A program made the translations under genes and the position numbers. From a virus: a stretch of 37,124 nt of DNA. The stretch is from positions 1 to 37,124 of the IMG/VR virus record IMGVR_UViG_3300023179_000273; one strand, written 5' to 3'. The notes beneath the pieces are model-generated. The model was not told the DNA's origin and searched no databases. It saw nothing but the letters and a program-made list of their open reading frames with translations. Below, piece after piece: positions 6,825 to 13,566 of this stretch; within the stretch, counting starts at the first letter, position 1, and each line of letters begins with the position of its first letter.

Positions 6825-7529
6825 ATGATCGTTTTGAATACTATTATTTCGGAAACTCAAGCATCTTTTGATAAGACTAAGGCCGATCAGTTTTTCTCAA
6901 CTTTTCCTAGAGATAAAGTTGTTGCATATAAGGAATACTGGGAGAGTGTTAGGCCACAAAATCATGAAGATATTTTTCGTAGATATCTTTTCAGTTATTG
7001 CAGCGTACACACAACATGGCAAGGTAATATTAAAGGTTATAATGCTATTAAAGACTTTGATGAGTGGATTGATAGCGAAAATACTTTGAGAAATAAACTA
7101 CACAAAAGTGGGGTCGGCCTCCATAATAATCGTACAAAATATATTTGGGATTTTACAAAGAAATTTTGGGCTAATCCTAAAGATTTTTATTTTACAACCA
7201 AGAAGGGTCATGTTAAGAAGCGTGATGATATTGTAAATAAAATTAACGGTATTGGTTTGGCTAAGGTTAGTTTTGCTCTTGAAATGATTCATCCCAATGA
7301 GTCTAGAGCATTGTGCTTAGATGTTCATATGCTTCGTCTTTACGATATGGAACAACTCAAATATAATAAAAGTAAGAGTGGTACTGGTCTATACAAGAAA
7401 ATGGAGCGTCACTGGATGGTAAATTGTGGAAAAAGTAAGATCCCTTCTTATATTGCACGATCTATCTATTGGGACAACCTTCAAAAGAAAGAAGATTCTC
7501 GATATTGGTCATTTGTATTGGAGAACTAA
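6825..7529 (+). CDS. HhH-GPD-type DNA glycosylase-like protein
   Basis: 234 residues. The second half contains a helix-hairpin-helix, INKINGIGLAKVSFAL-type (KINGIG core), followed at the usual distance by CLDVHMLRLY, which carries the catalytic aspartate of the HhH-GPD family (canonical VDTHV). The lysine used by bifunctional endonuclease III enzymes (GVGRKTA) is not in the exact position, so a monofunctional base-removing enzyme, or a non-glycosylase DNA binder, is possible. No C-terminal iron-sulfur cluster cysteines are seen. Likely role: removal of damaged or modified bases. Own consensus promoter and a short CAGGAG leader, as for ligase. Confidence 0.72.
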   Translation: MIVLNTIISETQASFDKTKADQFFSTFPRDKVVAYKEYWESVRPQNHEDIFRRYLFSYCSVHTTWQGNIKGYNAIKDFDEWIDSENTLRNKLHKSGVGLHNNRTKYIWDFTKKFWANPKDFYFTTKKGHVKKRDDIVNKINGIGLAKVSFALEMIHPNESRALCLDVHMLRLYDMEQLKYNKSKSGTGLYKKMERHWMVNCGKSKIPSYIARSIYWDNLQKKEDSRYWSFVLEN

Positions 7530-7643
7530 ATGAGTAACGCTAATGGCAAGGGTTCTAAAAGACGACCAAGAACGATAGATCAAAAAACATGGGATAAGAA
7601 CTATGAGCGAATATTTATACAAAAACGAACAAAAAAGAAATAA
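7530..7643 (+). CDS. 37-residue conserved phage micro-protein (KGSKRRP type)
   Basis: The ATG follows directly on the previous TAA. The peptide opens MSNANGKGSKRRPR, continues with a TWDKNYERIF block and ends in lysines. The GKGSxxRP...W/Y..IF pattern is one I recognise from very small proteins of many tailed phages; the function is unknown. Strongly basic, so nucleic-acid contact is plausible. Its last 41 bases overlap the next gene. Confidence 0.62.
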   Translation: MSNANGKGSKRRPRTIDQKTWDKNYERIFIQKRTKKK

Positions 7644-7890
7644 TTTTAGAACAGCATTTATTCGTTGTAACTGTGATAGTGAATTATTGGTTCTAAGATA
7701 TGACCAAGAACTAGATAGTATAGACTTATGCCTATTTGAAAGTCAACAATCTTTTAATACCAAGATGAGTTGGCGTCAAAAACTACGATATATAATTCAA
7801 TTATTTAAAACAGGCCAACCCTTTATTGACCAAATACTTCTAGATAGACAACAGATTAATGAATTAAAAGCATTTCTTAATAGTATATAG
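7603..7890 (+). CDS. hypothetical conserved phage protein
   Basis: 95 residues. RCNCDSELLVLRYD near the N-terminus, then MSWRQKLRYIIQLFKTGQPFIDQILLD: a layout I recall from uncharacterised phage proteins. Two cysteines (CNC) may bind metal. Overlaps the preceding micro-protein gene, suggesting coupling. No function can be assigned. Confidence 0.65.
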   Translation: MSEYLYKNEQKRNNFRTAFIRCNCDSELLVLRYDQELDSIDLCLFESQQSFNTKMSWRQKLRYIIQLFKTGQPFIDQILLDRQQINELKAFLNSI

Positions 7891-7930
7891 TGTATAATAA
7901 TACAATATTGTTGTCGATCTATATACACTA
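7888..7930 (+). promoter_or_regulatory. inverted repeat with TAGTGTATAAT motif
   Basis: Perfect 9-bp inverted repeat TAGTGTATA (7888-7896) / TATACACTA (7922-7930) around a 25-base centre, between two genes. The left arm continues as TAGTGTATAATAA, which matches the TGGTGTATAAT motif found ahead of several other genes. It could be an operator-flanked promoter or an mRNA stem; no T-tract follows, so a terminator is unlikely. Confidence 0.4.
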
Positions 7931-7941
7931 GGAGTAGTATT

Positions 7942-8115
7942 ATGATCATGAAGAATTATGTGGCAGATGAACTCAGCAATAAAGTTTATCACTTGTCCAA
8001 AGCATTAGATCAAGCACAAAAGGTTTTATCTACTCTTCAAGAAGAAAATCTGATGCTCAAAAAAATTCTTCAGGATATAGAGGATCATAAATCACAAGAA
8101 AAACTTGTTGCTTGA
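7942..8115 (+). CDS. small coiled-coil protein
   Basis: 57 residues with GGAG at 7931-7934. Continuous heptad-like pattern from residue 10 to 50 (leucine/valine/isoleucine at a/d positions, glutamate/lysine flanks), so probably an oligomeric coiled coil. The codon after the start is also followed by a second in-frame ATG (7948), a possible alternative start. Not recognised. Confidence 0.6.
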   Translation: MIMKNYVADELSNKVYHLSKALDQAQKVLSTLQEENLMLKKILQDIEDHKSQEKLVA

Positions 8116-8141
8116 ACCAGGAAAAATTCAAGATTGATGGG

Positions 8142-8169
8142 TTGACAAGCCGATACTCTAAGTTAGAAT
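8142..8169 (+). promoter_or_regulatory. sigma70-type promoter
   Basis: TTGACA (8142-8147), 16-base spacer, TAGAAT (8164-8169). Predicted start 8176, precisely the first base of a strong RNA stem. Confidence 0.78.
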
Positions 8170-8174
8170 GAGGA

Positions 8175-8217
8175 TACAACTCTGGTGATTCGGTCGCGTG
8201 ACTGAAACGGAGTTGTA
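8175..8217 (+). promoter_or_regulatory. 5'-terminal mRNA hairpin
   Basis: Outer stem TACAACTC (8175-8182) / GAGTTGTA (8210-8217), 8 bp. Inner stem TTCGGTC (8189-8195) / GACTGAA (8200-8206), 7 bp with one G-U, capped by GCGT. The structure would form the very 5' end of the transcript from the 8142 promoter, the arrangement that protects mRNAs from 5'-end-dependent decay. A metabolite or protein sensor is possible but unsupported. Confidence 0.65.
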
Positions 8218-8245
8218 AAAATTGGAAATGATTTGGAGGTTGATT

Positions 8246-8527
8246 ATGAGTAATATTAGTACGGTTGAGAAGCAAAAGCGTGTTCGTTGCTCTGATGAGC
8301 AGTTTCTAGAGGCTGTTTTTAGCAGTAAGACTTATGCTGAGATTGCCGCTAAGACTGGTCAAAAGGTGGCGAGTACCGCTGCTCGTTACGCTCGCACTAA
8401 GGCGGCTCTGAGTAAGAAGGGTGTTGAACTTCCTAGTATGGAACGTGCGAAGCCCGCTAAGACTGTTGATAATGTCGAGGCTCTTGCTGACATTGTTCGC
8501 CGTCTGAAGGCCCACACAAATGGCTGA
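8246..8527 (+). CDS. small basic helix-turn-helix-like protein
   Basis: 93 residues from the ATG at 8246, with GGAGG at 8235-8239. The upstream in-frame ATG at 8222 lies before the ribosome site and is rejected. The segment FLEAVFSSKTYAEIAAKTG followed by STAARYARTK has helix-turn-helix character, followed by a basic linker and a helical end. Codons are noticeably G/C-richer (CGT, GCT, AAG, CTG) than in neighbours, as in rIIA and rIIB, suggesting high expression. With a strong promoter and a protective 5' hairpin, it may be an abundant DNA-binding protein (inference). Confidence 0.7.
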   Translation: MSNISTVEKQKRVRCSDEQFLEAVFSSKTYAEIAAKTGQKVASTAARYARTKAALSKKGVELPSMERAKPAKTVDNVEALADIVRRLKAHTNG

Positions 8528-8552
8528 TAGAAGTATTTAAAACCAAAACATT

Positions 8553-8623
8553 CCGACTACAATGGTTTAAATGACAGAGGCACAACAAGTAATCAACCTC
8601 AAATCAAGAACTATTGTAGTTGG
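8553..8623 (+). ncRNA. stable stem-loop element upstream of the intron-bearing tRNA
   Basis: CCGACTACAAT (8553-8563) pairs with ATTGTAGTTGG (8613-8623): 11 bp with one G-U. The 49-base interior can form GAGG/CCTC or GGTT/AACC pairs. It ends 8 bases before the tRNA. It has an acceptor-stem look but no T-arm or anticodon arm, so it is not called a tRNA. It may be a small stable RNA or a processing signal in the tRNA precursor. Confidence 0.4.
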
Positions 8624-8631
8624 GTGTTTAT

Positions 8632-8909
8632 GGGAGCGTAGACCAACGGCAGAGTCAAAGGACTTGAACTAAAACAATTTGAGTGCATAAGGAGAAATCT
8701 TTATAGTATAACCTGTCAAATTCGGTGAAGGCTTTAAAATGCTAATACCGAGCCAAGCATAGAAATATGAAGGTGTAGAGACTTAATGGCAGGAACCTAA
8801 AACGAAAAGTCATGGTTAAGATAAAGTCCAGACCACAAACAGAAATGGTAGTGAAAACTATAGTGGTAAGAAAATCCTTCAAGTGTGGGTTCGAATCCCA
8901 CCGCTCCTA
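8632..8909 (+). tRNA. tRNA with UAA anticodon, interrupted by a group I intron
   Basis: Exon 1 is 8632-8665 and exon 2 is 8871-8909. The joined RNA is 73 nt. The acceptor GGGAGCG/CGCTCCT has a G-U closing pair, the D-stem is GAC/GTC, the anticodon stem is AAGGA/TCCTT with loop CTTAAAA, the variable loop is CAAGT (5 nt) and the T-arm is GTGGG-TTCGAAT-CCCAC. Discriminator is A; CCA is not encoded. The splice point falls after T34, so the spliced anticodon is TAA, reading leucine codon UUA. The short variable loop is unlike bacterial leucine tRNAs, which are class II. With a different splice point the loop could be read as TGA, but the intron P1 pairing supports TAA. Identity is thus probable, not certain. 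Confidence 0.85.
8666..8870 (+). ncRNA. group I intron (IC3-like) in a tRNA anticodon loop
   Basis: 205 nt, no open reading frame. P1: exon ACTT (8662-8665) with GAGT (8681-8684), giving the required U-G at the 5' splice site. P2: ATAAGGA/TCTTTAT capped by GAAA. P3: CCTGTC (8712-8717) / GGCAGG (8788-8793). P4: TCGGT/ACCGA, with ACCGAGCCAAGC matching the conserved P4-P6 strand. P7: GACTT (8780-8784) / AAGTC (8824-8828). P8: AACC/GGTT. P9: ACCAC (8832-8836) / GTGGT (8863-8867). The intron ends in G (8870). The conserved strings GTGTAGAGACT and AAAGTCC and the insertion point between bases 34 and 35 match the self-splicing tRNA-Leu(UAA) introns of cyanobacteria and plastids. Self-splicing is expected from the intact core. 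Confidence 0.9.
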
Positions 8910-8930
8910 TTCTTTTAAAGAGGTTTCAAA

Positions 8931-9305
8931 ATGAATGAACATTCTAATCCCCTAGATCATCTTCTTCAGTGTTGTGAGGATGCTATAAATACTGGACATT
9001 GGAAACTAACCAAGTTTAATGTTTTAAATGCTAAAGATGAACTAGATAAACTTCGCCAAAAATTAAAAGACGCATACAAAGAACTTTTTGATGCTAATCA
9101 AGCATTGGTTGAAGAGATTAATAACAATCTACGGTATAAAATTGTTGGTTATGGTCGTATTAATGACAAAAAAGATCTTTATGATTTGAGACTTCAAAAT
9201 AATACTTTACTAGATCAAGAAACTGTTGTTCCGTTATATTCCAATAGAGAAGAATTTTTAAAGGAGGACTGGAAAGGATACCAATATGGTAAGTCTAGGA
9301 AATAG
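8931..9305 (+). CDS. hypothetical helical protein
   Basis: 124 residues, AGAGG 7 bases upstream. Residues 30-65 form a coiled-coil-like helix (KDELDKLRQKLKDAYKEL); the C-terminal half is mixed with a DLYDLRLQNNTLL segment. First protein gene after the tRNA. No family recognised. Confidence 0.65.
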   Translation: MNEHSNPLDHLLQCCEDAINTGHWKLTKFNVLNAKDELDKLRQKLKDAYKELFDANQALVEEINNNLRYKIVGYGRINDKKDLYDLRLQNNTLLDQETVVPLYSNREEFLKEDWKGYQYGKSRK

Positions 9306-9618
9306 ATTTTATCGTGGCGTAGTATATAGTCCGGTAAATCAACCTCATCCGAACTTTCGTTTTCTTCTTGTTGATACAGTTTATGAAAAACAGAATGAAA
9401 ACGGAGAATGGTATACAGATTCTTTTGCTTATTACGAAGATTATCTTCTGCATAATCCCGATCATGGAGATGTTTTTTATGGAGTATATGGTTCTTATTG
9501 GCCCGATATTCCTAAAAATGGCATTAAAATTAGTGAAACCGATAGTTTGCAGCAAGCAATTAATATAGCAGAAGCGATTATGGGAACTCAGATAGTAGAA
9601 ACTAAACTACCGTTATGA
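9286..9618 (+). CDS. hypothetical protein
   Basis: 110 residues, overlapping the previous gene by 20 bases, with GGAAAGGA at 9272-9279. Aromatic-rich (many Y, F, W), probably a compact beta-rich fold ending in a helix. Stop codon overlaps the next start (TTATGA). Not recognised. Confidence 0.62.
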   Translation: MVSLGNRFYRGVVYSPVNQPHPNFRFLLVDTVYEKQNENGEWYTDSFAYYEDYLLHNPDHGDVFYGVYGSYWPDIPKNGIKISETDSLQQAINIAEAIMGTQIVETKLPL

Positions 9619-10151
9619 TTAATAATGATTATCAAATTGATTATAGCGACTGGTTTGATGAAGGAGGATGCTGTCAAGTTTATCCTATAAAAGATCACAA
9701 ACATTTAGTTTTCAAAGAATTTAGGAATAAGAAAAAGGCAAGCGAAGCATATTCTATTCAAAGAAAACTTAGCAAGTTTGATCTAGCCCCAAAAGTATAT
9801 GATAAAGTCTGTAAATTAAATTTTATGCAAAAAGATAATATCATCTTCTACGACAGCAGTAATTGGGGTTACATAACAGAATGTGCTAAAATTTGTCAGG
9901 CTAATACAAAAATTAAAATGACTGATATTCAGTGTCTTGTTGAGAACATCTTTGAAAAAACCGGCTTAAAGTTTTGGGATTGTCATTGGTATAATATTGG
10001 TTTAGTAAAAAGAAATTCACAAAATAAGGTTGTATGTATAGATACTGGGAAAGAGAGTTTTGATGGTCATGCTAATGCCTGGGGATTTAGTGAACCTGGG
10101 CCAAAGTGTAATTATTGTGAACAATATGACTGTGAATGTAGCCAATATTAA
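9615..10151 (+). CDS. protein-kinase-fold phosphotransferase-like protein
   Basis: 178 residues, small for the fold. The kinase landmarks appear in order: a glycine-loop-like EGGCCQVY (16-23), lysine K34 in VFKEF, a hinge-like YITECAKI near 86-93, a catalytic-loop match D122-C-H-W-Y-N127 (the D-x4-N spacing of true kinases) and a metal-binding D143-T-G145 in place of DFG. The end carries a CNYCEQYDCEC cysteine cluster, perhaps a zinc site. It could phosphorylate a host or phage protein, or a small molecule in the manner of aminoglycoside phosphotransferases; the short C-lobe makes the target unpredictable. Confidence 0.62.
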   Translation: MINNDYQIDYSDWFDEGGCCQVYPIKDHKHLVFKEFRNKKKASEAYSIQRKLSKFDLAPKVYDKVCKLNFMQKDNIIFYDSSNWGYITECAKICQANTKIKMTDIQCLVENIFEKTGLKFWDCHWYNIGLVKRNSQNKVVCIDTGKESFDGHANAWGFSEPGPKCNYCEQYDCECSQY

Positions 10152-10157
10152 GATCTA

Positions 10158-10170
10158 TGGTGTATATTAA
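10158..10170 (+). promoter_or_regulatory. candidate phage promoter motif TGGTGTATATTAA
   Basis: Intergenic, 22 bases before the gene at 10192 and its AGGAG. Matches the recurring TGGTGTATAAT motif discussed in the findings. No -35 TTGACA is visible. Confidence 0.35.
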
Positions 10171-10191
10171 AATTAAAAGGAGTAAAATATT

Positions 10192-10545
10192 ATGTCTAAA
10201 ACCATAGAAGATCTTATCAAAGATATTAATAAAACTTTAAAAGAATTAAAAAGTGATGAAGTAGACGTATTTAGACAAATGTTTGTACTCAACAAAGACG
10301 CTCTACTAATAAAAAAAGATACAGATATTATTAAAAAAGAACTTAAAGGACTATCTAACAAAGTAGATCTTCTTTTAGAGATCCTTAATAATTTAACCAT
10401 AATGGTTCTAGACGAAGATGAACACGATGATGAAGATGAAGAAAATTATGGTGACATTTATGATTCGGATGATTCGTGGGTTCCAGAGGATTCTACAGAA
10501 GAATATGAAGATAACAACTGGAGCGATAATCCCGACGAAAGTTGA
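10192..10545 (+). CDS. coiled-coil protein with highly acidic tail
   Basis: 117 residues, AGGAG at 10180-10184. Residues 1-75 are helical with heptads (possible trimer or dimer coil); residues 78-117 are an almost continuous Asp/Glu run with a few aromatics. Acidic tails like this can mimic DNA or bind basic proteins; that is inference. Similar acidic stretches end the rIIB protein and begin the 14534 protein. Not recognised. Confidence 0.65.
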   Translation: MSKTIEDLIKDINKTLKELKSDEVDVFRQMFVLNKDALLIKKDTDIIKKELKGLSNKVDLLLEILNNLTIMVLDEDEHDDEDEENYGDIYDSDDSWVPEDSTEEYEDNNWSDNPDES

Positions 10546-10550
10546 TCTTT

Positions 10551-10793
10551 ATGGCGAGTTTAGCATTAGTAGTAACTTTAATATTTTTAGGAATGGTATT
10601 TTTTGGTCCAATTGTTTTACTACTTAGTAAAATTAATATATTACCACATATTCTGATTCAGTTCCTATCTATACTTTGTGTTATCTATGGATTGTGGTGG
10701 ATAATTACATTGGTTACGCCTATTCGCTGGTTAGGATTATTGCCTATATATTGTGCTTACTTAGCAATAAAATCTAAAGACGGTATGGGTTGA
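10551..10793 (+). CDS. small multi-pass membrane protein
   Basis: 80 residues from the ATG at 10551 (an in-frame TTG at 10542 has no ribosome site). Three hydrophobic stretches, about residues 3-24, 30-50 and 53-72. The stop is embedded in the -35 of the rIIA promoter. Sits directly ahead of rIIA; a membrane partner for rII functions is possible but unproven. Confidence 0.55.
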   Translation: MASLALVVTLIFLGMVFFGPIVLLLSKINILPHILIQFLSILCVIYGLWWIITLVTPIRWLGLLPIYCAYLAIKSKDGMG

Positions 10794-10817
10794 CAACCGA
10801 TGCTAGTATGGTAGGAT
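10790..10817 (+). promoter_or_regulatory. sigma70-type promoter of rIIA
   Basis: TTGACA (10790-10795), 16-base spacer, TAGGAT (10812-10817). Start near 10824 gives a leader opening ATCACAGGAAACC, related to the ligase and glycosylase leaders. Confidence 0.75.
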
Positions 10818-10850
10818 AGAGGGATCACAGGAAACCTTGGAGAACAAAAA

Positions 10851-13538
10851 ATGAAGTTGGCAGATAGGACGGTTGAGGTTCATAGTGCTGGGGTTAGTGC
10901 TAGTAATCAGTTTAGTATTGCTCAGACTAGCAAAATGTTTAAAATCTTGTCAGACTCTCTATATTCTGACAAGGTTATGGCTGTTATTCGTGAACTCGCA
11001 ACTAATGCTTATGACTCTCATATTGCGGCAGGAAATAAGAATCCTTTCTTGGTAAAATTGCCTACCGCTGCTGATCCTAATTTTACAGTACGCGATTATG
11101 GTACTGGTCTTAGTCAGACTGATATGGAGAGCCTGTATACAACATACGGAGCAAGTAACAAAAATACCAGTAATGATTTTGTTGGGTGCCTCGGTCTAGG
11201 CTCTAAGAGTCCATTTGCTTATACTAAGAGTTTTACAACAACATCTTATTTTAATGGTACTCAATATACCTATATTGCCGCTATTGATGATAGTGGTGTT
11301 CCTACTCTGAATCTTATTCATTCTTGCGAAACATCTGAACCTAATGGTCTTGAGATTAGTTTTGCTGTGAAGCAATATGACTTTACAGAATTTAGTCAGA
11401 AGGCTATTAGGATTTTCCACTATTTTAAGATGAAGCCCATTATTAGTGGTGGCGTTCATTGGGATTTCTCTAAGGATTATGATAATAAGAACATCATCAT
11501 TAGTGGAGAAGGCTGGAGAGTTTGTCGTCTAAATAATGATGGTAAACTATTTCCTAACCATAGTCATCGTATCAATAGCGGCGTTATCGCTATCATGGGG
11601 AATATCGCGTACCCTGTTCAAACTGAAAATTTGATTGGAGAAGAAAAAGTCGAAACTCCAGATCATATTGCTCGCTGGAATAGAGCCTTCAATAAGGCAG
11701 ATATTGCATCATGGAAGAGTTTTGTTAGTGAAGTTATTAACCACGGCCTTTATCTTGAGTTGGATTTTGGTATTGGTGAACTAGAGATGGATGTTAGTCG
11801 TGAAGGTTTGCAGTATACTAAGGCGGTAATTAAGAATCTTCGTGGAAAGACTCAAGAGATTTTTGCCGAACTCAAGGATATGTTTTCAGATAAGATCGCT
11901 GCTGCTAAAACTAAGGTAGAAGCCATTTCAACATATTATCAGTTGAATGATCTTGCTGGCGGATGGGGAGTTGGTGCATCTTGGAAGGATAGCCAGGGAA
12001 AGGTGCATGATATTAGTTCTGGTTCTGATCTTGAATATAAGCTTAAGAAGAGCAAGAACTTGTATGTGTTTAATTATAGAACAGCGGGATTTCGTTCTCG
12101 TCGTATGGTTTATCTTACGAATATGATTCATCACGAAACTCTTACTGGTAAGGGATATAATTACTGGAATAATGCTCGCAAGACAGGACAGATCGCGTTT
12201 TTCTATTGCGATATGGCAGCAACAGAAACTGCCAAGAAAATTTTGACAAAGTATTGCAATCAAAACGATTGTTTTGCTTATCTTATGGTTGATACAGACG
12301 ATCATAAGAATGTGAACGGTGGTTTTGAGGATCTAATTGCTGATGTTGGAGAAGATAATATTCTTAATGTTTCAGACTATCGTGATCTTCTCAAGAGCAA
12401 TAGTCCACGCAAAAGTAGTACCAAGGGTAGTAAGGGTAGTGTTAGCGATCAAGATGTTTTCTTGATTGTTGGCGACCAGAAGAATACGAGTCCTTTGACT
12501 ATTGAATATAATTCATCAGCCTATATGAGAAGTATGACCGCTGATCGTCTGGATGAATTTTTGGAAGAAGATACTATTGTTTATGTTCCTATTCTACGAT
12601 ATGCTTCTACTAGTGGCTATCCTAGCGTTACTGAAATTTATAGTCAGTTGGGTACTGATAACAACATCTCAAGGATTCCAGGCTTTCTTGATGGAACAAA
12701 TATTTATGCTATCAAGCATAACTTTGTGAACAAGTTGATTGCAGATGGATACAATCTTGTAGACTTTAATACTTGGATGAAGGATCGTCTAAAGAGTTAT
12801 AATACTGATAAGTTTGCTGAAATGATTAAGTTTAATGCTATGGTAGAAAAGTGTAAGAAGGAGTATGATAGTCATGATAAAACTACATCCGATTATTATG
12901 GACGAGCTAATATTGATAGAACAGTATTGTATCATATTCTAAATATCTTTGGACTAGATTATGAAAAGTACATTTCCAATAAAGAAATTGTGAAGTGTCT
13001 AAATAATCTTATGGTTATTGAGTTTTTTGCATACACTATTCATCGTGATAAGTTTGATATGAATAGATTTTCTCAGACAGATTACTATGGACTGATTACT
13101 AAATTGTTGAGCGATATTGGTATCAATGGTTTGAATAGTAAAGAGATCAAGAATATGAATATAACCTATAATAGTATTCTTAGTATGCTGCGTTGTTTGT
13201 ATGCTGCTACCGATAGTAGCGGTGCAACACACGATAATTATATCTCAATTATTAAAACTGACGTTGGTAATAATTACTCAATGCCCAGTATGGATAGTAT
13301 AAGAAATACCTTGAAGGTGGAGATTGACAAGAACCCGCTGCTCAAGTATATTATTTCAAGTAATAGTGTAGATGGGAACCTGAGAGGTTTGAATAAAAAC
13401 CCCAATCCCTTGAAGCAAATTGATGGTGCGTCTAGTCGTTACAATTATTACAGTAATAGTAGCGGCAGAGAAAGTTGGTTTCAAAAAATGGATGATGTTG
13501 AGTCATTCAAACAGCAGTTGAGTAGCACAATTAAGTAA
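10851..13538 (+). CDS. rIIA: rIIA-like protein (GHKL ATPase fold)
   Basis: 895 residues, longer than T4 rIIA. The N-terminal domain has the GHKL/Bergerat ATP-site motifs: N-box ELATNAYDSH, RDYGTGLS (DxGxG) and GCLGLGSKSPFAY (GxGxxS). A transducer-like domain follows, then a long C-terminal half with no obvious motif. In T4, rIIA and rIIB are membrane-associated proteins that counter RexAB exclusion and affect lysis and replication; this protein's partner rIIB follows directly. TTGGAG lies at 10837-10842. Codon use is richer in GTT, GCT and CGT than in neighbouring small genes, consistent with strong expression. Confidence 0.88.
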   Translation: MKLADRTVEVHSAGVSASNQFSIAQTSKMFKILSDSLYSDKVMAVIRELATNAYDSHIAAGNKNPFLVKLPTAADPNFTVRDYGTGLSQTDMESLYTTYGASNKNTSNDFVGCLGLGSKSPFAYTKSFTTTSYFNGTQYTYIAAIDDSGVPTLNLIHSCETSEPNGLEISFAVKQYDFTEFSQKAIRIFHYFKMKPIISGGVHWDFSKDYDNKNIIISGEGWRVCRLNNDGKLFPNHSHRINSGVIAIMGNIAYPVQTENLIGEEKVETPDHIARWNRAFNKADIASWKSFVSEVINHGLYLELDFGIGELEMDVSREGLQYTKAVIKNLRGKTQEIFAELKDMFSDKIAAAKTKVEAISTYYQLNDLAGGWGVGASWKDSQGKVHDISSGSDLEYKLKKSKNLYVFNYRTAGFRSRRMVYLTNMIHHETLTGKGYNYWNNARKTGQIAFFYCDMAATETAKKILTKYCNQNDCFAYLMVDTDDHKNVNGGFEDLIADVGEDNILNVSDYRDLLKSNSPRKSSTKGSKGSVSDQDVFLIVGDQKNTSPLTIEYNSSAYMRSMTADRLDEFLEEDTIVYVPILRYASTSGYPSVTEIYSQLGTDNNISRIPGFLDGTNIYAIKHNFVNKLIADGYNLVDFNTWMKDRLKSYNTDKFAEMIKFNAMVEKCKKEYDSHDKTTSDYYGRANIDRTVLYHILNIFGLDYEKYISNKEIVKCLNNLMVIEFFAYTIHRDKFDMNRFSQTDYYGLITKLLSDIGINGLNSKEIKNMNITYNSILSMLRCLYAATDSSGATHDNYISIIKTDVGNNYSMPSMDSIRNTLKVEIDKNPLLKYIISSNSVDGNLRGLNKNPNPLKQIDGASSRYNYYSNSSGRESWFQKMDDVESFKQQLSSTIK

Positions 13539-13566
13539 ATAATTTCACAGGAAAACAAGGAGAATT

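Noticed and set aside
8553-8623. A second tRNA upstream of the intron-bearing tRNA
   Set aside because: The acceptor-like stem has no T-loop, no 7-base anticodon loop and no D-arm inside.
8666-8870. Intron-encoded endonuclease
   Set aside because: No reading frame of useful length lies in the 205 nt on either strand.
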